From Candidatus Obscuribacterales bacterium (GTDB lineage: Bacteria; Cyanobacteriota; Vampirovibrionia; Obscuribacterales; Obscuribacteraceae): a stretch of 64,000 nucleotides of DNA. The position numbers were made by a program, and so were the translations under genes. Location of the stretch: NCBI GenBank assembly GCA_019637435.1, contig JAHBVO010000004.1, positions 744,001 through 808,000 of the forward strand, written 5' to 3'. The notes beneath the pieces are model-generated. The model had not been told where the DNA came from. It saw only the letters and a list, made by a program, of their open reading frames with translations, and did no database searches. Every line of letters starts with the position of its first letter. Positions within the stretch are counted from its first letter, which is position 1. This document shows positions 16,305 through 25,451 of the stretch, one piece after another.

Positions 16305-16888
16305 AGATAAAGAACATGCTAATCGTCGTTGCTATCGTTGCATGTTCATCGTGTCGTGCCGATTCATCGACTGATGTGCAGCAAGAGAAAGTGCTTTCGA
16401 ATTCCTGGAATGGGAGTCCCGCAGAGGTTCATCACCATGAGTTGCACTCAGGGACCGACCAAAATTGTCCAAAGTGTAAAAAATTCGCGACACGCCACAG
16501 GCAAATACCCCACATACGTCTTGTTAGAGGCTGTTTCTGCCACCAAGTATTCACATCGCAAACATTGTCACTTTTCATTCAAGTAGACAAAATAATGGCT
16601 CGGACTTTTGCGCTAAACGAGGTGGATGGCAGTCCAAGTGCCGCGACGAGTAGTCGGATACCAAACCAAGTACTGCTGCTCTCGGATGTTAAAAGTGCTA
16701 AGGAAACCAGCAGATCTATTGCTGAAATCGCTCAAAGTCTGGGACCACCTGATTGTGAAACTCCTCTTTTAGGCGAGGATTTCGATTTGATGTCCGACTA
16801 TAAGAAGGAACTTCGCACAGTTTTTTTCAAAGATGGCAAATGCAAGGCGATTATGCAGTGGAAAACTTTTTCACAGCCAAAAGAGTGA
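16301..16888 (+). CDS. putative His/Cys-rich lipoprotein
   Basis: 195 residues, start codon overlapping the stop of the SnoaL-like gene (ATGA). The N-terminus MKIKNMLIVVAIVACSSC has a lipobox-like end. Then come HHHELH, CPKCKK, RHRQIPH and GCFCH, a cluster of possible metal ligands within residues ~45-85, followed by a domain of ~100 residues (SLGPPDCETPLLGED ... VFFKDGKCKAI). The ligand cluster suggests metal binding; this is inference. Confidence 0.6.
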   Translation: MKIKNMLIVVAIVACSSCRADSSTDVQQEKVLSNSWNGSPAEVHHHELHSGTDQNCPKCKKFATRHRQIPHIRLVRGCFCHQVFTSQTLSLFIQVDKIMARTFALNEVDGSPSAATSSRIPNQVLLLSDVKSAKETSRSIAEIAQSLGPPDCETPLLGEDFDLMSDYKKELRTVFFKDGKCKAIMQWKTFSQPKE

Positions 16889-17065
16889 GCCCGTGCAGAG
16901 ATGCCCTTCATGGATCCGAACGTTGCTCCTGGTCATTACGCTAAATCTGGGGGCGCAAACAAAACTTTCAGGCTGAGCGCCGACCATTTAATGGATGAAT
17001 ATTTGGCGGTGTGCGGCTTTGTGTTATTCTCTGAGACGATTGACGCCAGCTAGAAGGAAGTTTAA

Positions 17066-17533
17066 ATGGCACCGCGACCGCCAGTTCCTCCGTTCACGAG
17101 AGAGACCGCAATTGCTAAAGTTCGAGCGGCCGAAGACGCTTGGAACTCAAGAAATCCAGAACTCGTTGCTCAAGCATATTCCAGTGATAGCGCCTGGCGT
17201 AACCGTGCTGAGATATTTTCCGGTCGCGAGGCAATCGTTGAATTTCTGAGCCGGAAGTGGAGTAAAGAAATAGACTACCGTTTAATAAAGGAACTCTGGG
17301 CATTCGATGGAAACCGAATTGCCGTGCGGTTCGCATACGAGTGGCGGGACGACTCAGGAAACTGGTTTCGCTCTTACGGAAATGAGAATTGGGAGTTCGA
17401 TGCGGATGGTTTTATGACACACCGGTACGCGTCGATCAATGATCTGCCGATTCGCGAAGACGAACGAAAATATCGCTGGACCACACCAACGCGTCCCGCT
17501 GACCATGCAGGTTTGAGCGAGCTTGGGTTGTAA
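17066..17533 (+). CDS. DUF1348 family SnoaL-like protein
   Basis: 155 residues, the usual size of this family. Typical motifs: ETAIAKVRAAEDAWNSRNP, DSAWRNRAEIFSGREAI, ELWAFDGNRIAVRFAYEW and THRYASINDLPI. The fold is NTF2-like; the enzymatic role is not established. AAGGAAG precedes the ATG. A decayed copy of the same gene lies on the minus strand at ~31465-31780. It abuts the convergent PAS gene with no spacer. Confidence 0.85.
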   Translation: MAPRPPVPPFTRETAIAKVRAAEDAWNSRNPELVAQAYSSDSAWRNRAEIFSGREAIVEFLSRKWSKEIDYRLIKELWAFDGNRIAVRFAYEWRDDSGNWFRSYGNENWEFDADGFMTHRYASINDLPIREDERKYRWTTPTRPADHAGLSELGL

Positions 17534-18007
17534 CTATAATTCGGGCGGCAGATAGTCACGTGGGCGTATGGATTTAGCGACCTCTGCCAGGCGGCTGGTG
17601 CAAAGTTCTAGGTGCGGAGCCAGAATATTCTCAGAAGTATTTGCGTCGGCGGGATAGTTTGCTACGCGGCAACCAATAACGCCTAAAAATTTCTGCTCAT
17701 TCACAACCACTCGGAACTTCTTTACTAACCAGGCGGCTCTAGTGCCGTCCGCGAATTGTGTGAATTCAATTGCGCTAAGAGCCTCACCAGTTGCCAGAAC
17801 CCTGCGGTCGTTGTTGCGAATTGCAGCCGCGTCATCGTCCGGCATGAAGTGATATTCGGTTTTCCCTCGCATACCATCAGCGGGAAGTTCGAAAGCACGG
17901 TTGAGCGCCTCGTTCCAATAGACGAACGCGCCATACGCGTCCTTCAGAACACAAATAACTGGCACGTTATCTAGCACATCGTCCGTGATGCGGTCCTGAT
18001 TGATCAT
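17534..18007 (-). CDS. single-PAS-domain protein
   Basis: 157 residues from ATG 18007, which follows AAAGGCA; a GTG at 18046 is in frame but has no ribosome site. Residues ~10-120 form one PAS domain (NVPVICVLKDAYGAFVYWNE; RGKTEYHFMPDDDA; VTxx-type end). No kinase, GGDEF or HTH output domain is attached, so it probably senses a small ligand and acts through a partner. Confidence 0.75.
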   Translation of the reverse strand: MINQDRITDDVLDNVPVICVLKDAYGAFVYWNEALNRAFELPADGMRGKTEYHFMPDDDAAAIRNNDRRVLATGEALSAIEFTQFADGTRAAWLVKKFRVVVNEQKFLGVIGCRVANYPADANTSENILAPHLELCTSRLAEVAKSIRPRDYLPPEL

Positions 18008-18285
18008 GTCGGTGCCTTTGTTGTAGTAGCGATCGCGTTTACTCACTGACGCGTTCGATATCTCTGCCGAGAAAGATTATTAGCGTAAAAAGGTGCGATT
18101 TATGCCATAAATCAGTCCTTATTAAAAACATCTGAGCAGCGGTAAATGTTCACCCAAAGATCACCTGAATCGGCATTGAGCCGCACCTGCTTAAAAGGGC
18201 ACATTTTAGCCACAATTTCTGAATAACATTCTTGCAGCTCCAATATCAAAACCGGACCTCAACCCCGGTTTCATTCGTGTGACTG

Positions 18286-19983
18286 ATGTCAGAAATAGAG
18301 CAAAGACCGATAAAGCGAGATACTGGCGATTTCTCCGGACGCGATTCGTCGCAGAGTTCGCCATTCGATGATCTGCTTCGCGAGGTCTACGGTCAGCCAT
18401 CGACGCGCGGGACGGACGTTGGCAGCGGAACTTCTGTCGCTCGCGGCAATGATAAAACCGTTGCCGAAAAGGATGCGCACTTTCTCGATATGCAAACCGG
18501 TGAAATTGTCGGCAACGCGCCACGAGGACTTGCGGGTCTGGAGGACGGCGCTCCGCCTGCGAAAGCTTCAAAACCGGCAGAGCAAAAGGTTTCCTCGCAG
18601 GAGGGGACCGCTGAAGAATTAGATGAGGGCGAGGATTTCGCCATTCTCAAAAAATCGCAATTTCCGCCGAAGAAAGAAGCATCCGGTGGTGGCGATGAAC
18701 CAGACTTTGATGTCCTGAAAGCTCCCTTCCCGAAGAAGATTGTCACTGGTGACTCGTCTGGCGCAGCGAAGTCGGTTTCGTCAGACAAATCAAATGCCGA
18801 TGATGCTGCGAAGAAAAAATTTGCGGGTTTGCCGGACTATAAACCGGACGCGTCGCACAATACAAAATTCGCGACATCGATGGAGAAAATGACAGGTTGG
18901 CTGGACTCCAATTTCGAGAAAATCGATGCGGACCAAAATGGTACGGTCACTCGTGAAGAGCTTGGTCAGCAAATGGAGAATTCAGCATTAGCAAACGGCG
19001 AAGGTGGCATTTATTTGGCCACCGCATATGGTGCTGCAGATAACTGGAAGAATGTGGCGGATGAGCTTGGCGGAAAGAAATTGCAAACCGGCGGATCGGC
19101 CCAGTCGGGTATGGGTAAGCCTGGAGAGACCGCTCCGAATGTTGGGATAACCCGGGACGGACTAAAGAACGTTCGCGACAACCTCGGGAAATTCGACTCT
19201 AAAGAGTTGAAAGATCGGCAAGGAAGCCATGCGGTTTCTCTGCAAAAATCACTGGAGAGCCATACCAAACACCTGGCCAGCGATTCGCCCGTGTCGCAGG
19301 GACAGACCGGCAGTTGTTTTGTTCTTGCTCCAGTTGCTGCAATCTTAGAGAAGGAGCCAACGTTTTTCGACGACAAGATAAAGGATCTCGGTGATGGAAA
19401 GCTCCAAGTTAAGCTGCCCGACAACGAAGGTCGCTATGGAAACGTTGATACTGTTATTTCAAAACCAACCGATGCGGAGCGTGCCCGCTTCGGAGGCGGC
19501 GAAACCGCTGCGATTGTCGAGAAAGCATTTAGCCAGCACCTCAAGACACTGATGGGTGATACCAAAACTCAGGCTTTGCAAGAGCAGGTTCGCGAAGGTG
19601 GTCATGAGCATAAAGCGATTAGTTCGATGACTGGCAACAAGTCCATTCGTACCTCGCCTCAAGATGTGGAGGCGAAAGTTCGAGCTGAGCTCAATCTGGT
19701 GAACGACGCTAACAAGGGTGTTACCGCTGGGACTCACCAGGCGCTTCCGGAGGGCACCGGGTTAATGCATAAGCACGTTTATCAGGTAAGCGGATTCGAT
19801 CAAAAGACAGGCGAAGTGGAATTGACGAATCCGCACAAGGGCGATTTCGGCGGAGAGATTGAGCCCCTGAAACTTGGCGGCGGCGCTCGTGATGGGAAGC
19901 TCGACGGAAAATTTAAAATCAGTTTTGAGGAGTTTCAGAAACACTTTGCTGAAATAAACACCTTCGACATTCGTAAGAAGTGA
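18286..19983 (+). CDS. EF-hand/calpain-like cysteine protease
   Basis: 565 residues. The first ~200 are disordered, acidic and Lys/Ser-rich, with no signal peptide. One EF-hand loop lies at 214-225 (DADQNGTVTREE). The last ~240 residues carry the calpain (C2) layout: oxyanion Gln and nucleophile Cys344 in SQGQTGSCFVLA, His ~497 in HKHVYQVSGFD and Asn ~515 in ELTNPHKGD. In the family these form a Cys-His-Asn triad cutting proteins at limited sites. The EF-hand suggests calcium control. The ATG has only a poor ribosome site. Secretion by a non-Sec route is possible but unproven. Confidence 0.75.
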   Translation: MSEIEQRPIKRDTGDFSGRDSSQSSPFDDLLREVYGQPSTRGTDVGSGTSVARGNDKTVAEKDAHFLDMQTGEIVGNAPRGLAGLEDGAPPAKASKPAEQKVSSQEGTAEELDEGEDFAILKKSQFPPKKEASGGGDEPDFDVLKAPFPKKIVTGDSSGAAKSVSSDKSNADDAAKKKFAGLPDYKPDASHNTKFATSMEKMTGWLDSNFEKIDADQNGTVTREELGQQMENSALANGEGGIYLATAYGAADNWKNVADELGGKKLQTGGSAQSGMGKPGETAPNVGITRDGLKNVRDNLGKFDSKELKDRQGSHAVSLQKSLESHTKHLASDSPVSQGQTGSCFVLAPVAAILEKEPTFFDDKIKDLGDGKLQVKLPDNEGRYGNVDTVISKPTDAERARFGGGETAAIVEKAFSQHLKTLMGDTKTQALQEQVREGGHEHKAISSMTGNKSIRTSPQDVEAKVRAELNLVNDANKGVTAGTHQALPEGTGLMHKHVYQVSGFDQKTGEVELTNPHKGDFGGEIEPLKLGGGARDGKLDGKFKISFEEFQKHFAEINTFDIRKK

Positions 19984-20278
19984 AGGCGTTCAGTTGGAAG
20001 GTCGTCCGCTCAGAAAATCTGCATTGCCTTCTAATTTGGCGGGACTTTATCTGAACCTGAATGCTCATTGAAGGTTTCACTGTCTCTGCGCGCGAGCGGT
20101 CTTCCGACCCAATTTGCCGCAGCGCTTGTTCTTGCATTGCATAAAGAGTAGAAAAACATGCTATCAAAGCCCGAGTAGAGCGCTTGGAACAGCGTCTGGT
20201 GGCAACTAACCGGTCAGAACCTGAATGCCCAGTTAGTAAGCGTGCTATATAGTCAAGACTGAATTGCGGGTTGAATTA

Positions 20279-20752
20279 ATGCAAGCTCTCCCATTGCTAA
20301 AGCTTGGCCAAATCTATAGAGCCGAACTTCAGCTCCTCGAGGCGATATCAGAGTTTCAATCTGCTCGTCCAAGTTATACGACGCATCATTTTCTTACGGA
20401 ATTATTTGAGATACATCAAGGTCACATAGTTCAGCTAGATAAGATCAACGAGGTAGTCAGATTCAGCCCCGCAAGTGATGTAGAACTACCTGACAAACTT
20501 CGGAAGCTGGTCGCGAAAAATTGTTTCCCAGAACGCCTCCTCTTCTCCTGGCTCCACGAATTTGGGGTGCAATTGCTGGAACTCTATAAAGCCACCACGA
20601 AATTAAACAAGACTTTCAAGGAAACTCTGCCCACTTCCGCATGGAAACAGCTTCAGGCACTCGAAGAGCAACAGTCATTAAAGGTAGTCCAGCTGACCGA
20701 TCTTTTGCAGCAGACAACCAAGATCATCGCGCCTTCTGTTTGGTACAGCTAG
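20279..20752 (+). CDS. helical-bundle protein, possibly ferritin-like
   Basis: 157 residues, almost entirely helical: four predicted amphipathic helices (RAELQLLEAISEFQSA; HFLTELFEIHQGHIVQLDKI; RLLFSWLHEFGVQLLELYKA; LQALEEQQSLKVVQLTDLL). The spacing and the E-x-x-H pattern recall stress-related ferritin-like proteins (DUF892 type), but the ligand set is not clearly complete. The frame is open to a TTG at 20264. Its end faces the sensor-kinase gene. Confidence 0.5.
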   Translation: MQALPLLKLGQIYRAELQLLEAISEFQSARPSYTTHHFLTELFEIHQGHIVQLDKINEVVRFSPASDVELPDKLRKLVAKNCFPERLLFSWLHEFGVQLLELYKATTKLNKTFKETLPTSAWKQLQALEEQQSLKVVQLTDLLQQTTKIIAPSVWYS

Positions 20753-20819
20753 CAACCTCTCGCTCATAGCCGGAATTAAACGTGTCTCTTCCGAACTGCT
20801 GCTACGATGAAGCGTGCAT

Positions 20820-23117
20820 TCAGACAAGGGAATAGATGCCTATCGGTAGAGAAATTTCGAGCCGACAATTACCATTCTTTCGGTTTATGTGCATCAAACC
20901 GCTGTGCGCACCGATGATCGCACGAGACAGACTCAGACTAAGACCGCTTGAGACAACGCCATTCAGCTCCGTATCTGACAGAAACACATAGGGAGACTGG
21001 AACGCGTTCTCGATGTGCTCTGGGATGTTGCCATTTTTGATCACTATAAGAATTTGATCGCCAGACCTCACAATTTCGATTTCTATAGTTTTTTCGCTAA
21101 AGCAGTTGATGACAGGAACGATTGTAGACAGCGCGAACAACAATCGTGAAAAATCTACTTTTATGCGAGTTTCTAAAACCTCTGCCTCCTGGTCGAATGA
21201 GAAATGCACCGGTTTATCTCTTGAACCGAGCTCCTCACGCAGCTCACTCATCAACTCTGATATCGCTAGTTCATCCAACTCCAGCGCAACCAGTCCGGCT
21301 TGAAATTTTTCAAGGTCTAGAAAATCGTTCAAAACATTCACTATTGAGAAAACGATCTTTTCAGCTAGCGAAACATCCGCAGCGTTCTTCAGGTCCTCTT
21401 CGGAAGTTCTCTTCTTATCGCAACCGAGGAGCTCTAGCGTGCAGTGAATCGCGGTCAATGGCGAACGTAAGTCATGACTGATCATGGCTACGAGTTCCTT
21501 CTTGCCCGTCTCGATTTCGAATCTGGCAGAGACGTCTTTGAAAGTGGCCAGGCGCACGCGCGAATCATGCAATTCATACTGGCTAGAGGAGAACTCAACG
21601 GGAAGCCGGCTTCCATCAGCCTTGGAAACCAGCAATTCGATCGTGTGCTTCTCCGCCGTTGACAGTACCTCGTTCATCTGCTCATTTGTCGCAATACCAG
21701 ATTTGGTGCCACCAAACAAAAGCGTACTCAGTTTCTTCCCCAGTAAATCCTGAGGGCTATATTTAAGCATCCTTTGTGTGGCTGGATTGATCGAAGAGAT
21801 CGCGTTTAATTGATCACAGGTTATAAGCGCAATCGGCATGCAATCGACCATGGCTCGAAATTCAGTTTCCCTTTGCTTCATCTGGCGAAGGATTTCATTG
21901 CGCTTAGTGACATCGTGTGCGACACAGACAGCAAGATTCTGATCTGTTGCAAGACTGGCAGTCCATGCGAACTCACGGCCCGCGCCCTCGCCGGACTGCC
22001 GTACTCGACATTCGAACGTCACCGGGCGTCGGGTGCGAAAGAGTTCTTTCAGTTTCTCATCCACATAATCAACATCAGCCTTTTCCACCAAGTCAATCAA
22101 CGCTGTGCCGAGCAATTCATCCGGAGCAACACCCCATAGAATTGTGCTCGCATGGCTGACCTTCACAAATTTCCCATGTTCGTCGATCGAACAAATACAA
22201 CTGGCGGCATTCTCGAGCAATGTCTTTTCCTTACTTCGGATGTTGCGCAGAGCTCGTTCCATCGACTGCAGTTCCAACGCCAGGTGTCCGACCTCATCAG
22301 GAGCGCTGTCCGCTTCAACCGATGACCTGTCTTGCAAAAGCTTTCCGTCGGCAATGTCATCGAGAGTATTGGTAATCATGCGAAGTCGCGCAACGATTCC
22401 GGAGATAAAAATGTGGTAGAGAAGAAACGCGACCAATACTGTTGCAGCGAAACCCATAAACAAAGCGGCATTGAACAGCAAGCTCGATTGAAACTTCAGA
22501 TGCTCCTGCGCTTCTTTCTCGACTTGTCTGTAGTCTGCCTGAATTGCTTCCAATCGAGCAAGTACCTCGCTCGCCGACATATAAACGCGCAACCACTCTA
22601 TGTCAGACTTGCCCATAATCATGACCTTGTCTTCCATGTGAAATCTGAGTGATTCTCGGAGCCTTTTCCTGCGCCGTTTTTTTCGCCCTCGCTCGTGTCC
22701 GTGTCCATTTTTCTTTCCGTGCAGTTCCTCGTAGATTTCGGGAATTGCTTGACACGTCGTTTCGATCTCGGCGATTGTGTGGGCATATTGAGATTTGTTT
22801 GCGAGGGTGGTTTTTAACGAGCGAAGCTCTCTATTTAAGGATTCGAGAAGTCCAAGGTATTGAACTTCGCTCCCCTCGGCGCCGAGTATCTCTCCCCTTC
22901 CCATGCAGATGATCAAATCCTGCACGCTTCGCATTAAGCGTCCAATGCTGCTGAGCGCTCGTCTAGCCTCCTGCTGCTCCGCCACTTGTGAGCTGGTCTG
23001 CTCGACCATTGTAAAAACGGTTGCGACGTATATGATTTGCAATGTAATCATGCAAACGAACAGAAGCAGTGCTCTTCTGATCAAACTAGATTTAGGTGGT
23101 ATCGCATTTGATGTCAT
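20820..23117 (-). CDS. sensor kinase with intact phospho-acceptor His and degenerate ATP-binding domain
   Basis: 765 residues. Membrane helix at ~15-38, an exported sensor region with a very basic insert at ~133-155 (KKNGHGHERGRKKRRRKR), second helix ~212-240, HAMP-like linker, PAS ~297-405, PAS ~415-530, HisKA with the normal box ISHDLRSPL (His548). The catalytic ATPase domain (~620-760) is damaged: no Asn box (LLFALSTIVPVINCF), NGNIP in place of D-x-G-x-G, and SSGLSLSLS in place of G-x-G-L-G-L. It should accept phosphate but not bind ATP normally. The ATG overlaps the stop of the upstream kinase gene (ATGA), so the two are co-translated. Confidence 0.88.
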   Translation of the reverse strand: MTSNAIPPKSSLIRRALLLFVCMITLQIIYVATVFTMVEQTSSQVAEQQEARRALSSIGRLMRSVQDLIICMGRGEILGAEGSEVQYLGLLESLNRELRSLKTTLANKSQYAHTIAEIETTCQAIPEIYEELHGKKNGHGHERGRKKRRRKRLRESLRFHMEDKVMIMGKSDIEWLRVYMSASEVLARLEAIQADYRQVEKEAQEHLKFQSSLLFNAALFMGFAATVLVAFLLYHIFISGIVARLRMITNTLDDIADGKLLQDRSSVEADSAPDEVGHLALELQSMERALRNIRSKEKTLLENAASCICSIDEHGKFVKVSHASTILWGVAPDELLGTALIDLVEKADVDYVDEKLKELFRTRRPVTFECRVRQSGEGAGREFAWTASLATDQNLAVCVAHDVTKRNEILRQMKQRETEFRAMVDCMPIALITCDQLNAISSINPATQRMLKYSPQDLLGKKLSTLLFGGTKSGIATNEQMNEVLSTAEKHTIELLVSKADGSRLPVEFSSSQYELHDSRVRLATFKDVSARFEIETGKKELVAMISHDLRSPLTAIHCTLELLGCDKKRTSEEDLKNAADVSLAEKIVFSIVNVLNDFLDLEKFQAGLVALELDELAISELMSELREELGSRDKPVHFSFDQEAEVLETRIKVDFSRLLFALSTIVPVINCFSEKTIEIEIVRSGDQILIVIKNGNIPEHIENAFQSPYVFLSDTELNGVVSSGLSLSLSRAIIGAHSGLMHINRKNGNCRLEISLPIGIYSLV

Positions 23118-25285
23118 GGAGAGACTCCACCGGTGAGCCTCGGTAACTTAATCCAGAAAACGCTCCCGCCTTCTGGTTTCCCATCGACACCGATTTTGCC
23201 GCCGTGACCTTCGATAATCTGTTTGCAAATCGACAGTCCGAGACCAGTTCCAGCACCACGCCTGCCGTCGCTTGATTGTGTTTGTAGGAAAGGTTGGAAG
23301 ATTGCTTCGCGCATCTCTTCTGGCACGCCTCTTCCTTGATCGGAGATTCTAATTTCTAGATCAGGCAAATTGTCAATCACCGTTATTGATACCGTCGTAT
23401 CTGCCGGTGAATACTTTATTGCGTTACTGATCAAATTTATTACCACTTGCACTAGCCGCTGAGCGTCACCAAGCACGGTGGCATGACAGTCGTTCTTGTC
23501 CCAAACAAGTTGGATGCGTTGCTGTTCGGAGTAATCTCTAGTTGACTCGACAGAGTCTGAAACAACGTCTTCAAGCTGACAGGGGGTCATCGCACCCATT
23601 AGCTTTCCGACACCTAGACTTTCTATGTTGAGCATCTGTTCGATTAGACCAAGCAGACGAACAGTGTTGCTGGCAATGCGTTTCAAACGCGCTCTTCTAG
23701 ACTCGTCGAATGCTTGCCTGTCAATCAGACCATTAACGATGGTTTGAACCTCGATGAGTGGCTTGTGCAGCGTAGTGCCAAGCAGGGTCACCAGATTCGT
23801 TTTCATTATTTCCAGTACATGGCGCTCGGTTACGTCATCGAGCAAAATGAACGTCTCATCTGATCTATATAGCGAGCGAACCGAGGTTACATCGACGAAT
23901 ATTTTTTTGCCCTCGCTACCATCGGTAATGGCATACCGTAGTGGGCTGGAACTTTCTATGTGAAGGAGCGAATCGTTTTCGACTTTCGTAGTCTGGTCCA
24001 GTGGCGTTAGAAAGCCTGCCACTGTTCGACCGCGCGATGAAGTCTCTAAGCTCAGAAGCGCTTGTCCAATTTTGTTGGCGGATTTGATCATCCCATCCGC
24101 ATCTACAGTGACGATACCCACCGGCATATTCTCAATCGCGGTGCGCAACTGCGTCTCGCGCGCTGCGACAATATTGTCCATCTGTTTCGTCTCAGTTATG
24201 TCCCTAATGCAACAAAAGAGCGAGCCATCCGACGGGGACCAGTGCGCTGACCACAGAGTATCTATAACGACATTATCTTTTCTCGTTAACCGCGCTTCAA
24301 AACTCAAGTCAGACTCTTCAGCGATACGCGCATTCAGTTTTTCAAATTGATCACTCAAGCCCTCTGGAAGCAAAACCTCAATGTTCTCACCAATCAATCT
24401 TTCCGGCGAATATCCCCATTGCAGGCTGGCAGCCTGGCTTACGGTCAAGAAAACTCCTCTCGTATCAATTGAACAAACAACATCGGTAGCATTCTCTATC
24501 AACATTCGCTCCTGCTCGGCTGCGGTTGCGAGCGCCTCTGCAAGTCGATGAAAGGCTTTATCGATATCTCCAATTTCGTCGTTGTCTTGCTGCACTGGCA
24601 GCAGTTCTTCCCTTCGTGCAAAACGCGACATATTGTCTGCAATGAGAGAAATTCTTCTTGCTACTTTTCTCATGAAAAACATAATCGCCAGCAAGTTCGC
24701 CACGAGCCCGATCAAAATCCCCACCGCAAGCGTAATCTTGACCCGTTGAAGCGATTGCTCGGTAAATGAGGTGACGTCGTCTCTTCGCTGATACTTTTGT
24801 AGCAGCTTGTCGCAAACACTCGTGAGCTTTTCACCTGACGAGTTCATGGGCGCGAGCATCGCTTGGTCAATGCTCCCGTGCGGTACGCTGAGCAGGAACT
24901 CGAATGAGCTCTCTTCCTCTGCCGTAGCCACCTCAAGTTGTCTCAGTAATCGCAGCGAATCGGCATCGTCTTTTAGCAGTGTGTTCAGGACACGCATCTC
25001 CTGCCTCATAAGGGCAAGCTGATCTTTGAACATCCCCAGTCCAAGGTCCTCACGCACCTGCTGCGCCACAGGCAGTGCTTTCAAAATCTCTGCAACGGTT
25101 TTCTGGGCGGCGCTCGTAAAGCGATTCAGATGCTCGACAACCTGGCGAGCATGGCGTTCCTTTTCAAGGCGGTTTCCTAATGTGTGCAATTCAAGGGTGA
25201 GCACCGATACGAAACCGAGTTCTGATACCACCAGTATGAGAACCGCCAGAAATCCTTTTTGAGCCATCGATGATCGATTTGGCAC
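23114..25285 (-). CDS. sensor kinase with intact ATP-binding domain and no canonical phospho-acceptor His
   Basis: 723 residues from a GTG that follows GGGGG. Membrane helix ~10-32, exported helical sensor ~33-183, second helix ~184-205, HAMP ~207-257, PAS ~262-370, PAS ~380-490. The HisKA H-box reads LLGTTLHKPL: the expected His position is Thr504, with a His three residues later (507). The ATPase domain is complete: NLISNAIKYSP (Asn621), DQGRGVPEE and GAGTGLGLSI. It should hydrolyse ATP but cannot autophosphorylate at the usual site. First gene of a two-gene unit. Confidence 0.88.
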   Translation of the reverse strand: MPNRSSMAQKGFLAVLILVVSELGFVSVLTLELHTLGNRLEKERHARQVVEHLNRFTSAAQKTVAEILKALPVAQQVREDLGLGMFKDQLALMRQEMRVLNTLLKDDADSLRLLRQLEVATAEEESSFEFLLSVPHGSIDQAMLAPMNSSGEKLTSVCDKLLQKYQRRDDVTSFTEQSLQRVKITLAVGILIGLVANLLAIMFFMRKVARRISLIADNMSRFARREELLPVQQDNDEIGDIDKAFHRLAEALATAAEQERMLIENATDVVCSIDTRGVFLTVSQAASLQWGYSPERLIGENIEVLLPEGLSDQFEKLNARIAEESDLSFEARLTRKDNVVIDTLWSAHWSPSDGSLFCCIRDITETKQMDNIVAARETQLRTAIENMPVGIVTVDADGMIKSANKIGQALLSLETSSRGRTVAGFLTPLDQTTKVENDSLLHIESSSPLRYAITDGSEGKKIFVDVTSVRSLYRSDETFILLDDVTERHVLEIMKTNLVTLLGTTLHKPLIEVQTIVNGLIDRQAFDESRRARLKRIASNTVRLLGLIEQMLNIESLGVGKLMGAMTPCQLEDVVSDSVESTRDYSEQQRIQLVWDKNDCHATVLGDAQRLVQVVINLISNAIKYSPADTTVSITVIDNLPDLEIRISDQGRGVPEEMREAIFQPFLQTQSSDGRRGAGTGLGLSICKQIIEGHGGKIGVDGKPEGGSVFWIKLPRLTGGVSP

Positions 25286-25451
25286 CGGAAAACCCCCTGG
25301 AGCTAGATTATTATGCCACTTCGGGGCGGAAATCCGGGTGGTGCAAATTTGTTATAAGTGACGCCTAGGATGAAAACGTTCGGCAATTGACGCACCGCAC
25401 CACACTCGCAATTGACCGCATTTACCATCCCCTCACTAAGGAATTTCGCAA

